Assembly: GCA_019843655.1 (NCBI GenBank)
Contig: JACDQD010000004.1
Coordinates: 25,059,872 to 25,123,871, forward strand
From: Lethocerus indicus
Taxonomy: Eukaryota > Arthropoda > Insecta > Hemiptera > Belostomatidae
Length of the DNA: 64,000 nt
Direction of reading: 5' to 3'
Shown here: in pieces, positions 38,923-59,940 of the stretch
Layout: each line of letters starts with the position of its first letter
Position numbering within the stretch: position 1 is the stretch's first letter
Position numbers and translations under genes: made by a program
Notes under the pieces: model-generated
Seen by the model: the letters and a program-made list of their open reading frames with translations, nothing else
The model's database searches: none
What the model was told of the DNA's origin: nothing

Positions 38923-41340
38923 ATGGATTGTAAGAAGCAGTTAAAACCACCATTCCCTATATCAATTTTGAATCCTTATGAACTTCACAAACATTTAATT
39001 AATAATTATATTCTTGTTGGCAAAGGAGCAACGAATTTATTGAAAAGGGACACGTAAGATTATGGTTTTATGTTATTACTAATACATTCAATGAATTCCA
39101 ATTACTGTATTGGAGTTAACAATCCCCTCCATTCCAATAATCCAAGCTCCATTCTAATAACCATTAAGCCTTAGATTTTGCACAGCTGCATTGACAATTT
39201 TTGCTGCTGTTACAATTTTTGTCTTTAAAATTTTATACAAATGTTATTACAGGTCTCATGACCGGCGGGATATAGATGTTATCCGAGAAAATCATAAATT
39301 TCTTTGGGAAAGTGATGATGTTCCTCTTACATGGGAAGAAAATTTAGCAAAAAAATATTATGACAAGCTCTTTAAGGAGTATTGTATATCTGATTTAAGC
39401 AGGTATAAGGAAAATAAGGTCTGAATATCTCCATACAGTCATAATTGTTTCACACATTTTGACATTCTTGGTTTGTTTTGTTTTTTAATAACTAAGATAC
39501 CTTAATACTACAGTATTTAAAATAAGTATGAATTTACTTCAGAAAGAAAAGTAAATCAAAGTAAGATTAAGCGCCCTTGAAACTGGTTATGATTTATCTC
39601 TTAATAGAGATAATGAAGTTTTAGACATGTTCAATAGGCCATTTAAGAGGCATACCTAAACATTGAGATCATAATTACTGCAATAAGCACTGAATAAATT
39701 GATTTTTTTCATATCTCTTTTTTGCCTATACATTTCAGTGATTTTGAAATATAATGCAGAACTTAAATTTAATGATATGTATTTGAATAATACAATACTG
39801 GATCACTGCGTATACAGTTAAAATGTCTGTCCATTGATATTATTTTTTGTACAATTTTTTTTGTTTCAGAGCAGTGACATTTGTTCATTACTATGTGTAA
39901 TGTATCAGAAAAGTATTTTCCAGCATTGCTTATGTATTTATTTATTTATCTTTTATGACCTTTTTTTAGATTGCAATGAGGTGGCAAACTGAACAAGAAT
40001 TAGTAACTGGAAAAGGGCAGTTTACTTGTGGAGCCAAACATTGTTCCAGTAAAAAAGAACTTAGGTCATGGGAAGTTAATTTTGGTTATGTAGAGCATGG
40101 AGAGAAGAAAAATGCACTTGTTAAGCTAAGTTAGTCATGGTTTTATACTCTAGTAGCCTTAATCTCATTATGAATTGTCAATGATTTTGAGTATGCGAGA
40201 TTTTTTTCTTCATTTGTTTATTCGGATTTATGTATAGATAAAGATGTATTAATGGGTAGCGGTTTGTAATAGTAATAATTCTCCTGTGATTAGAATCAAA
40301 GCTGACCCTTTATTCTTAAGACATATGTAGCTTTTATTCTAGCATGGTCAATATCTGGGGCTGTAGTGGTTTGTAATACTTGCCAAAATTTCTTGATTCA
40401 TGTCACTGTCACCTGAGTGGGTTCAATTTACACTGTGGCTCTATGAAATCCATATCCTGGTTATTTTGACCAAGTTATCTTAACAGACAGTTTAAGGTAA
40501 AGTTGAAGTCATGCAAAATGAAATTCAACATCTAGAATTATTTCTACCATTGCAAGATTTAAAAAAAAATCCAGTCTCATAAATAGAATGTGATATAGCT
40601 AATCAGTTTTTGAAAGGATGTTGTGTCCTTTCATTCTCAACAGTGTTTATTTTGTATGATTTTTCTGAAACAAATTAGTTTAACTCATTAACAAATTAAT
40701 TTATTTTTGGCTGTTTTAAAAACGGTTTGCATTATTAGTAAATAATGTTATACACAAATTTAAGGTTTGTATATATTATTATCACCAAGATGTTTTTTAG
40801 CCCTTTGAATGGGGCCCCCAGCACTGCCTAGATTTAACACATACAGACATTGTTATTTTTGTTTATATATTCATTCAGAATTTACCAGGCATATTCAGAC
40901 ATTTTCAATAATTGGGAATGGTCATGAAACTGTTGACTGGTAGTGCATAGTTCTGCTCTACATGCCTATATTTTGACAATGATAACCCTTTGACTCAGTT
41001 TTAGTAATGTAGAAAAAAGCAATAATAAGAACACCCATTTGTGATTGTTTCTTTTTTAGGGCTGTGTCCTGAATGTTCACGAAAATTGAACTATAGGTAT
41101 AAGAGGAAAGAAATAAAGCGTAAACTGACAAAGTGCAGACAGCAGCAGAAAATCAGATGTCCTGGAAATGAATCCAAAGTGGAAAATAAGGATGAAAATA
41201 AAGGAGATAAGAAGTTAGATGAATTGTCAGATTTAAGTGAATCAAATGAAGCCGAAGCATGGAAGCGTCCAGTTGAAGAGGTAGAAGAAGTGTCAAGGGA
41301 TGAGGAATTTGAACAGTATCTGGAACAGCTTTTATTATAA
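38923..41340 (+). CDS. FRA10AC1: FRA10AC1 homologue
   Basis: Nuclear protein reported as a component of late spliceosomes in animals; its exact activity is unclear. Exons: 38923-39053, 39253-39418, 39970-40129 and 41060-41340, joined in frame to give 245 residues. The conserved core is DVIRENHKFLWESDDVPLTW, EENLAKKYYDKLFKEYCI, SDLSRYKENK, then GKGQFTCGAKHCSSKKELRS (a CxxxxC half-site), WEVNFGYVEHGEKKNALVKL and RLCPECSRKLNYRYKRKEIK with the second CxxC. Together these could bind zinc. The C-terminus is lysine-rich then acidic, ending EEFEQYLEQLLL as in vertebrate orthologues. The third donor is gttagt, slightly off consensus. Confidence 0.93.
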
Positions 41341-41341
41341 C

Positions 41342-41400
<59 letters not shown>

Positions 41401-42770
41401 TAACTATTTACATAAAAACATTATAAATCGCACTTGTGCGTAATGATCCAAAATTTAGTCATTAGTGAGGTTTATATTAAATCTATTTATATTTCATATT
41501 TTCACCTATTCTTAGGAAGATAAAAACATATTAGAACCTTGTATACACCCAAAGTTATTCGAGTCAGTCATTTAATTAAGAAAATGTATATTTTGAAAGA
41601 AATATATGTATTTATTGCCTAAAACAAAGAAAACAATTAAAGTAACAAACATTATGCATATACAAATATACACCATATTATATCCCTATGATATTTAAGA
41701 TAAAAATTCATTATGCCATATTCTAAAAGCAAATATAAATCACTATAAATATTTTGAGCACTTTTATTTACAAATTACTAAATAATAAGCATTTTTAAGA
41801 CCATACTGAGATTACAAATTAGAAAAAATTGATCATACAAATTACAATATACAGTTACAAAGATGGACAGAATTATTAGTGCATCTAAGCCTGATATACA
41901 ATTTTGTAATTATAAAAGTAATTATGGTAGTGTTATGATTTTAGATTGCCTTTTATGTAAACATTATAGTTTTAAATTTGTTAACTACAATGTACCATTA
42001 TTGCTTAAGTAAAAGATTATATATGGGTATTAAAATATCACAGTGTTAATTTAACACTAATGGAATAACAGTTTACTTAAATGATGCGTATTTATCATCT
42101 ATGAAATTGCTCAAAAATTGGAAAAGATAGCTCAATTAACTTATCGGCATTTTATATTTTATTACAACTTTCATTATTTATAAGTCCAGTCTGCACAAAT
42201 TAAGAATGTTTGAAATATGTCAAAAATTGGGTTTATTGTGTAATTAATGATCATAACTTAGAACCATTAGTTTAATAATCTCTGTCTGAACTCTATTTTC
42301 TATAAATTCTATTCAACAATTTAAAATACCTTTCTACAGATACAGTTATTTCAGGAACATAAATATTATTATTTTACAGTATACTCATCATCACACAATA
42401 TATTGCAACATTTCACTGTAAAATTATTTTTCTTTCATTGAATCGTAACTTGCAAACAATTAAAATGCAATAGTTAAAAAATAAAAGAAATATTCCTGTT
42501 AAAATAGTTTTTTAAATATAAAATTATAACAAAAGTAAATTAATATAAAAAACAATTTTATTATGACTGCTTCAAGAACTTAATGTTAAAGCAGTTGACC
42601 AGTAGAACTAATTAAAACAAATGCAAAAACAAAAAAGAATGTTACTGAAACTTTAAATGCAGGATGATTTTATGAAAAATAGGTAATGTGATTCAGGAAA
42701 ACAATCATTAACATTCAGAACAGTAGCACCATGTATAGGAGCCATTATGTCAAATCTCTTGTGTGTACTG
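41341..42770. other. Convergent 3' region between FRA10AC1 and NT5C2
   Basis: A (TA)n microsatellite begins two bases after the FRA10AC1 stop codon (41342-41397). The remainder is AT-rich and CpG-poor and should contain both 3' UTRs. A minus-strand AATAAA at 42557-42562 lies about 210 bp past the NT5C2 stop. Confidence 0.6.
41342..41397. repeat. (TA)n microsatellite in FRA10AC1 3' UTR
   Basis: Pure TA run of about 55 bp directly after the stop codon, so it would be transcribed as part of the 3' UTR. Confidence 0.96.
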
Positions 42771-50875
<8,105 letters not shown>

Positions 50876-53800
50876 CTGGAAAAAAAACAAATATTCTTAT
50901 TAATAAGTAGTTAATAAAAACAATTATATAACTAATCATTCAAAAAATGCATACATGTATAAAAAAATAATTTTAATCCAGAATTATGAACCATGGCACA
51001 CCAGAAGCCATGAATAATTTATGAAGGAAATTTTAAAGAGTGAATAGTATAGTTTACAAGGGCATTCTGGGATGAGACAATAAATAGAAATATACATAAA
51101 ATCCAATTTCTGATTACATTTCAGGTAACTGGTTTTGATCATCAAACTCCTAAGTTATGACTAATTTAGGGTAAGGTGAGGATAAAATTAATTTATCATT
51201 AGCCAGAGATTAGTCACAGGCAAATAGCTGTGCTTCCTGGTTCGAAATAAACGATAAACAGAAGGATCAAGGGACAATAAGAATAGATACTAAGGCATTA
51301 TACGTCGTTAACGTGAGAGGAACAAAGAATCGAGAAAACAAAAGGGTAAAACAAAGAATGCATATTCAGATAGATAGTCTAGGGGCATAAAATAATGGTA
51401 TATTACTTTGTTACAAAATGTCCAAGTAAAAATTTGATACATTTTAAGTACAACAGCTTCTTTTCAGGACCGAACTTGGTTCGTTAGTGACGATCATCAG
51501 AATCTTTAAATCAATTTTATTATAGATGCAAGTATATGTAGTTTTAAATAGTTAGCTCCGTAAGTTACACTTGTATCAAATAGGACTTTTTTAAAGCACT
51601 GTTTATCATTACAACTCTGTTGACAAACAGATGTTGGAATTTGTCCAAGGTTGTTGGAGACTGACCTCATAACACTGTTAGCGCCCTTCCGTTGAGCCCA
51701 TTCAGTTATACGTGTATATAGGCATGTATATGTTAGTATCTACAGTTATAGACAGTACGTACAAGTGATATGAAATACATTTCAACAAAATGTGTCACCA
51801 TTGCAATATCCTAACTTTCGACGTTAGAGTTTGCATTACAGCGCAAGAATTAAAATTGTTTTCTCAAGTCTAAATAAACTAACAAAGCCATCACATTTGG
51901 AGGCGACATTTCAAGCATGTGTTAATTCTTCCATTAGAAAAGACAAAAAGTTTCAAATTGTAGTAGAAATAAGTCTATTATTTCATGATAATCTATCACC
52001 GCTTAATTCTCTCAAATAATCTCGAAAAGACGATTGAATTAAAGGGTTTTCAATCTGTTAGATAGTACTTGTTTATTTATCTATGAGCTATTAAACCTGT
52101 GTCCTTATATTAATAATATAATTCGAAAACTTACTTCCTTATTTTCTTTATTATTTCATGTAAAAAATAGGATTAGAAAATAATTACTAAAAGTACTTCC
52201 ACTTTAATTGTAAACGATAGATAATATTAGTATTTTAATTCGATGGATTTATTAACTATTTATCAGTTTGATTCATTTTAATATCTTCAACACTTGCAAT
52301 TGAGTTAAATTCGATCTGCCACTGGAGAACAATGACAATGTCGGGTTCAATGCGTTTACGACGCATCACACTAATGAACAGAGAATTTGTTTACTCTCAA
52401 CCTACGAACTCAGTTCCAAGAACTGTCTGATTACAGGCGAGTCGTCTCTGTGCCGGCCAGCACGCACTGCCAAACTGCTAAAACAGTCCTCGAATTGCGA
52501 AATATACCATTATAATTATTAGCAACCGCAGAATGAGCCATGAACAAACCTTTCACGATTAAGGCAGATTGGACAAATTATGATTTCGTAATTAAATGCA
52601 GGGCACATTACCGCAATATAAATTAACTCGTCCTGAATATTCTTTGGAATAAGTCGGTCTGTGTGTTTACAAATGAACCGGGCCATCAGACAACAGAAAA
52701 TTGTGTCATGCAGATAAGGGGCAGATTGATCACGGAAACTTGCTCGCGTAAAAAAATATTGTATCCAACTATCTAACTTATATTATAATGGCGCAATGAG
52801 TAGGTTTACGGTCATTATCTATCTTAACTACTCATTCGAAAAAAGGGCACATTTCCCATCCATCGATTTAGAAAGCGTATTACTCGTCGGGTCAGTGTTA
52901 GCACTCATAGTTCAAATCCAATAAAAGAATTTCAGGAATTCAAATGAGAACGGTTCTCGAAGGTGGATTGGGATTCCGAATAGAACCAGCTAAACTACTT
53001 TCCTTCCACGTTTAAGAGCGATTTTTTTATTACCACATTTTATCAACGGTTAAAAATGTCCATTACAGTGAAATTCTTTAGTTATAGAGATCGTTTTAAA
53101 TGCAGGTATATTTTACTCTATATGCGGGCCATCTATAACTTTTACTAGATACTATTTGAACACACTTTTATTAGTATTTATACACACGTTTATTTTGATT
53201 ATTCACTTCCTCAATCAAAACAAAAGTTGATGAGTGTAATACAGGTAGCTCTGAACTTTTTTTGGTACTCGTGTCGGAAATACGCCTGCTGGGAACGTAC
53301 GTGACGAATGAGAAGCACGCCAAGAAGCATCCTCAAAACCTGTTTAGTCTTCTCCAAGCGATGAGTCACAGATTCCTTTCCGGCCATAACTGCAGATTAG
53401 ACATAGGACGAAACGCAAAGGGAAATAAACTTTTGTCTGCCTTCCTTCTGCTCTATACACGAAATTCAACAACAAAACGGGATTTCCAGAAAAACAGTTC
53501 AAGGAATCAGGGTCAGTAAAGTTTCCTGCAAACGGGATTCTGTCACACACATAAAAGGAAACAAAATAATTTAAAACTTGTGATTCTATACATCCCTTTA
53601 AGAAAATATATATAGTAACCTAACTTGTGACTAATACAACAAAGTTAAAAAATCATAACTATTCAATTTAGTCCAAGTGAAAGTTATTCTAAACCTGTCT
53701 AACAGATGGTTGGTAGTTTGGTTGACCTTATACAGTGAATCTATTCCCACACACTTCCCTCTTTATCATGGAAATTAGGGGCAGTCCTTCTTAAGAGAGC

Positions 53801-54915
53801 TAATGCTACAGGTTAACTCCTCACATCTTCAGGCAATATTAAATTCGAATTAAAAAATAATAGGATTAAGTTTCACAGTCCAAAAGTTAATCCACTTTTT
53901 TCAATACAAAATACGACATAGTAAACATGACAGCTACAGTTGTGGTAGACCTCGGCATTTTATTCGAAAAAGGACTACTCTTACCCCCACGCACTATTTT
54001 TATGTATTTTAACGACGAAGAAATAAAGTTAAATTCTTATCATCAATTTTACATAGAATTATATAATTTGGGCTTAAATAAAATATCCAATGTACTTTAT
54101 ATCACTGAACACGAAAGCTTCAGTCATATTATTTTAACGCCGTGAGACAATGTAGAAAAAAATTGTTGAACAATTAGTTTAAATCTTGAGATAATATGCT
54201 GCTCTGAGGTGAAAGTACACAAAGAAAGGTTCAAAGGCTCAGTGAGATTTGTTTTTATTTACTTCACATGACAAGATTTTCCATTTATCTCTGACACTTG
54301 ATAACTGTGCGATAGCTGTCCCAAGTTCAAAGAAGACAATGGTGCATCAAAATTCAACATTGACAGGCAACAGTATCGAAACTAAAATAATTTAATGCAG
54401 GCAATACTTCAAGAAAGGGTAACAACTACGAAGACAGTTAATACGTGCACTTTGCAGTATGATTAATGTCCTCGTCTACACGCTAATTGTTACAGCAAGT
54501 ACTAAAGCCGTTTCCGTATGTTTCGCTTCTATTAAACTATTAAAAATTGTTTTTACGTTTCCATTATTTTCTTCAAAGCATAATTAACTAAGTCACAGAA
54601 TCACCGAAATTAATGAAAAATTACGTTCTCAATTAACGCTCGGTGGATACTACTGAAAACATTCATTTGAAAACACTTCAGCTGATAACAGGTTATTGTT
54701 ATTACATTCACCGTTCATGCATTAAGAGATGAATTTTAATTTACCCCATTTATAGTCTGAACGGCTAGGTATCGTCTGGAGGAAGCATTCGGAGACTGGC
54801 TATTTAGCCAGTACAATTAACTTAATTTGTCTACTATATTGAACACCTATTTTCACGAAGGAAACGGATTGGAAGCTATAAACAACGGTTTCGCGGATAA
54901 AAAAAATTTACTTAC
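50876..54915. other. Probable NT5C2 intron 1 / upstream region
   Basis: No conserved N-terminal NT5C2 exon (the -HR|VFVNRSL type) was found here. CpG density rises abruptly near 51.24 kb. Contains a possible dispersed-repeat copy at 51464-51510 and several unsupported short frames, such as 53927-54145, which is 72 residues with no family resemblance. Confidence 0.5.
51464..51510 (+). repeat. Possible fourth copy of the dispersed repeat core
   Basis: ttcaggaccgaacttggttc followed by gttagtgacgatcatcagaa shares the gaccg...c-atc-tcag arrangement of the core at 12850. The match is weak. Confidence 0.3.
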
Positions 54916-54974
54916 GACCCGAAGGCACTTTGTCTGCCACAACAACAGGACAGAAACATAGTAATTCCGTTCAT
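54916..54974 (-). CDS. NT5C2: Candidate first coding exon of NT5C2
   Basis: On the minus strand, MNGITMFLSCCCGRQSAFGS runs into a strong gtaagta donor, with two bases (TC) left over. This is exactly the phase needed by the first conserved NT5C2 exon at 50875. Either Met (54974 or 54959) could start. The cysteine cluster near the N-terminus could be palmitoylated. TATTTATA on the minus strand (about 55043-55050) and a perfect CRE at 55181 lie upstream. Without it the NT5C2 frame has no start. Transcript evidence would be decisive. Confidence 0.45.
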
Positions 54975-55190
54975 AAAGCAACACTTCTTATTGCTACGGC
55001 GATCTGACCGCTACTGCGGAAATTAAACGACCCTACTGTTCTCTATAAATATCCAAAAATTGGACCCGGCCTGGGAAGGACGATAAACAATCAGCTGTTC
55101 GACGACTGCGCACGCCCAAATGTAAGCACCGCATCACCATTTGATAAATTCACTACTGAGCCCAAAGCCTGTTGTCGTAGTGACGTCACC
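54975..55190 (-). promoter_or_regulatory. Candidate NT5C2 promoter
   Basis: A TATA-like element in ggatatttatagag (minus strand, near 55040-55053) lies 70-80 bp upstream of the candidate start. A perfect palindromic CRE TGACGTCA is at 55181-55188. The region is CpG-containing. It depends on the first-exon call. Confidence 0.35.
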
Positions 55191-56889
55191 AACAAAAAGG
55201 ACGCTCGTACAGGTTGACAGCGTATAAACAGGCCAAACCTCCTCAGTCTCCTTGAACTGACTGATTTGCAAATTAAATTTTCACTAATCGTCTATTCACT
55301 AGTCGTACATTTGCGGTTGACATTTTTTGAAAAATGTTTTCCTTCATCTTAGCAAGACCTATGTTTGGGCCGAATTTTATGAGTCCGAACCTGAGTCACA
55401 CAAGACCCTCGAATGAAAATCACTCAATACTTATTTGTCATATACCGGGCAAAATAATAATCTTATGTTGAAATAACGCCCATTGCTCACTCTAAAATTA
55501 CACTTATGATTTACAGTTAAGATTTACTTAACTTGATATGTTTATTTGAGATCTCAACTTAAGAGAAATAATCAGAGACATAGTAACGCATAAGGGATAT
55601 TAATTATAAATTAATCAGAATATTATTTAAAAATAAGATACGAATATACATGCAATAGTATGGTGTAAAGTGCTAATCTAATTTTCAGTAAGAAAATCAA
55701 GTAAAATACTGTGTAAAAAATCTGTCCAGAATGGGAGATTTAAAAATAATAGTAACAACAAGAAACTGTAGCTGGGCTAATCTTTCGACCATTGAAAAAA
55801 AATAAATCGTCAGTATAAATCATCTCTCAAAGGCAGTTATCAAGGCGAGATATCAGCATGACCCCGACCGAAACTATTATAGTCGGCGGGACCTAAATTT
55901 TTTTTGGTATCTTTAACAGTAGTGCTTTAAACGTCAAAAAATATTTACATTAAATTTAAACACTCCCGAATTTCTATTACAGGAGACCGTGGATTTCCTA
56001 AATTGCCGAAGGATACTCCCTACCAACTTCCAACCGAGTCGAAATTTATGCAGTAAGGAAATAATGGAATGAAGAACGCTAAGACCTCTAAAAATCCGCA
56101 AACAGCAAGCAAATAAACTGAGCACTTTCAAAAACCCTGACATTAGGCTCAACGTTAATATCGAGCGCTTAGAAGAAATTTCTATTTTCACTATTACTAT
56201 TGCCTATTTATTGTTAAACAATAAACTGGTGACTGCGCATCTGCCTTACTTATATTTCAAAATTCTGAAAAACGGACATAAAGAAACCTGCCGTAAAACA
56301 GTTCGCTCAACGACGAGACGATAGAAAGTCTAACAAAATTATCACAACATATGTTTCCTGAAATAGACAAGAAAAACACGTCGCTATGCGGTCCGAGAGC
56401 AAGGACCCCGATGAGGCATCTAGGCCAATAGCAGGCTTTTGTGAACATTGCAACACTCCTTCCCAGCTGAAAAAGCGCCAGTCTATAAAACTAGGCACTG
56501 GAGCATACCAAATGAAAAGAACATCTTTTGTGATTTAATTACTAAAACGGCCAAACGTAATGAAAAATGTTACGCACTTCGACTCTGATATCAGATAAGG
56601 TTAATTCTTTTCGTTACTTTAGGGCATACATTTAACGTGATTATGAGGCTTACTTCTGGATTATTATTATTATCATCTGTATACCAACGACTTTCCTGAT
56701 GACGCAAACAATTCAAACAAAAAAAGCTCTCGCATATGGCAAAGAAAAGAGACACTATGCCACTAAAAATAAAATTAAAACCTAGCGAAAACAGTTATCG
56801 CGGATACTCGGAATGGCTTCAACCATAATGACATTCAGATATTAATTTATTTTCAAATAGTTCGTTTTATAACTCGATCTAGCTTACTC

Positions 56890-57190
56890 GTTAGGGGCCG
56901 AGAGCCTGGCTATTGGTCCGCCTATCCTGGTGGCGCTATTCCTCAAGTCTTCGAGGAGCATCGCTAGGAAGACAGGTACTTGAGGTACACAACACTGAAC
57001 AGAGCAATGGGCTCTACTGCCGTTGAACGAGCTCAACCGACTGAACGAGACGCCACTCGCAGCTCCCACCCCGCCACAGCCACTATCATTCCCTCCCTCC
57101 TTCATACCGCTCTCTCTCTCGCTCCCTCCCTCCCACCCACCCACCCTCCCTATCTCTTTCTCTCTCACACCCGACTTTTCACGGTTAGAT
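56890..57190 (-). promoter_or_regulatory. GC/GA-rich promoter-like segment
   Basis: On the minus strand a GA-rich stretch is followed by two TCAGT initiator-like sites (gttcagtcgg near 57035 and gttcagtgt near 56995) and a CCAAT motif (ggaccaatagcc near 56910). It could be a distal NT5C2 promoter or belong to an unseen gene. There is no coding support. Confidence 0.2.
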
Positions 57191-57764
57191 GTCCGCCTGC
57201 GTCCAGTTAAAGATCCCGGCCGACGGATTTTAATACATTTCGTACACGGAGAAATGTCTATTTCGTCCGATGGGGTTTAATATGTTCCACAACGACCTCG
57301 ACGGTGAGACTAATTACAGTGGAAACGGCCACCAGGTATAAGGGGGGATATAACACGATTGTTGTTGATATATTTCAAATAAACTTACTTACAAACTGAG
57401 AAAAATAAACTCAGCGTTTTCGAGTAAGAACATACCATATTTGGCTTCTTTAAATTGGCCCCACACAATCTCGGAAGGGCAATTTGTGGGGAAAAACGTG
57501 TAGATTCGCGGTACGACTGAAATCTTTTATCGAGAATGACAATGACAGATTCATGAACGATTTTCTCTTAAAATATTGTGACAAAAGTCAACGGTCAAGA
57601 AACGAAAGTTACATCAGTCTTAAGAAGTGACTCATCAGAACACTGAAGTGGCAATAAGTGTGAAGCGTTACGTAGTTATTCATTGTACTTAGAACTATCG
57701 TCAAAAATACTCGAATCCTCTTTAGCTGCAGATTTAACGAATAAAAAAAAACTAAAATTCGATC

Positions 57765-57801
57765 TTAAAATTAAATTAAAATTATTTTAATTTAATTTTA
57801 A
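57765..57801. repeat. Perfect inverted repeat, 18-bp arms, 1-bp centre
   Basis: ttaaaattaaattaaaat / attttaatttaattttaa around a single T. It can form a cruciform but is of low complexity. Confidence 0.9.
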
Positions 57802-59699
57802 ATCACTGGTGATATAATCTACCACGATACGTAACAAGTAATACAATTACTTACACACAAATAATTCGTCTGTTTAATCAAGAGTTTCGAAAACCATAAT
57901 AAAGTAGGATACCATCCTGTCAGAATGGATGTTTAATATTTAAAATAAAAAGTTTTAACACACAAAATGTTATAACTATTATAAGATAAATATTAATGGA
58001 CGATATTTCCAATCATGCAAATCGGGCGCTATAATACTACACGCACAGCATGAAAATCTTGAAGGATAAAACTAACCTGACATCACATCTCAATGTGTGT
58101 CCTAGTCTGTTCGTTCCAATGTTTTCATCGAATAGTGTAGATATATATTAATATTAAAGTATTAGGTCATGCTTATTTTGTTTAGAGGTGACCCACACAA
58201 TATCCAGGATGGCATGTTCCATTTAATTATTTTGATTATTTAAGTTAAAACAGGCTAAGACAGGTAAATCAGTAAAGTCTCAGGACTACCATCGAGCTAA
58301 CACCGTTTATATCTATATTTCTAAATCAGTAAAACTAAAACGCCTATGATGCCTGAGCCGGTCTCGTTGGGCATGTAGTTAATTAATTAAATGAATAATC
58401 ATATCTATCAGACTCATTAATACGAATATTATTCTGTTTAGACTATACTCTCACAATTAAAAAGATCTCGTTAAGAATTGGCGATAAATAACATCAGCAC
58501 GAGGGCGGGAGGGGCTTTCTTCAATTCATAGAGCATTCCTTTGCTTCCATAAAAAATGCTGTTGCTTCGACAAGAAAACTGAATAAATCATAACTGAGGA
58601 AATACAAAAAAAGTTATTATCGCGTTAATGATAAATAGTAGATTACTACCAAGGTTGTCTAAAGTCTTAAATTTTCATCTCATCGTAAAAAGAACCGCAC
58701 TCAACGATACGTTTCCGAATTTATAATGAATCGATATTTTTAGAAAAACACTTTGTGTGCACAAATTGTAAACTGTCTTCAATTGCAAGACCCAATAAAA
58801 CCTTATAAACAAACAAACTTCTTGGTCACTTATACTTTCCGCCCACTTTCGCAATATTATCTGATAACATTAATAATCAAATTATTACTAGTATGTGAAG
58901 TGAGCAGAATTTTTCATCATTATCCGAATTAGAGGCTAATTTCTGTTTTGAAAATATATGGCGTTCGAAATAAAAAACAGAAAATACATAAGGTAAGTTT
59001 AATATAACACGATCAATACTACGGTATGCAGTACACCTTAATCTGATTGAAATCCAGCATGAAAAGCAGACACATTACAATAAGGCCAACATGAAACTGT
59101 GGGCGTGTCAAATTTTTGTTTCTCACAATGCAATACAGTAATAGGAGAAAAGAAAAAGCAATTGAAGAAAGAAGACATACGAGCATCTGCGGGCGCACAA
59201 AAAATGCCCTATCATTCCAACAGATCGAGACATAAACTGCACAGGAAATAAAAAATCTGCTTGGAATCGTTCGTGCAGAACGGAACTATCAACATCGACG
59301 ACCCTGTCATCTGAGATTAAACAGAACTGTACTTCCAATGTACGTGACTGCTGTCACGGTAATACAACCCACAGAGACTAAGAACATTATAAAATGAGCT
59401 GATTCACTTAATTAAAAGTAAATTACGATAAAATATAGTCGTTAATTTGTAGGTATACTAGGAAAACACGAACACTCAAAAGCCAACTTAATTCATAAAC
59501 TTTTATAAATACCATTAACAAGAATTATTCCAGTAATTTTATGTGCCTGAGTCATTTGAATAATGAGTTGCAACCAGATTTGAGCTGACTGTTCACACAC
59601 GAAGATAGGTTGATTCCAAATAATACTACTGAGTACATAATATGAGAAGGAAGCGTATAAGGAAAGGATGTAAATAATATAAGCAAAAAGATACCCTAG

Positions 59700-59940
59700 A
59701 TTGAATTTATTTAGAATCGTAATTGAAATAACTGTCAATTTTTGAAACGCTAATTCGGGGGTAAAATGGGGTGTGATTATAACACTGGGCAGACATTGTA
59801 AAATCAATATTTAGCTGAGGGGCGCAGCAGTGGACCGAACAAGAGTGGTCTTTAAAGAATGAGTGACACCCTAGAATGTTTTCAAGAGGATATTCGCTCA
59901 AGGACCCCCCCCCCTTAGTCATGGGCACGCCACTGGCAAG
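59700..59940 (-). mobile_element. Transposon-end-like fragment
   Basis: The minus strand begins ccagtggcgtgcccatgact followed by an uninterrupted G run and continues to about 59700. A 'cagtggcgt-gcc...ggggg' start is typical of terminal sequences of many animal DNA transposons. No partner terminus or coding remnant was found. Confidence 0.3.

Noticed and set aside
53927..54145. 72-residue plus-strand frame
   Set aside because: Composition is plausible, but it has no recognisable family, no nearby poly(A) signal and no splice partners.
57360..57460. Alternative NT5C2 first exon reading MFLLENAEFIFLS before a gtaagta donor
   Set aside because: Phase fits, but the peptide is unlike any NT5C2 N-terminus I know and no promoter elements were seen; the 54.95-kb exon is better supported.
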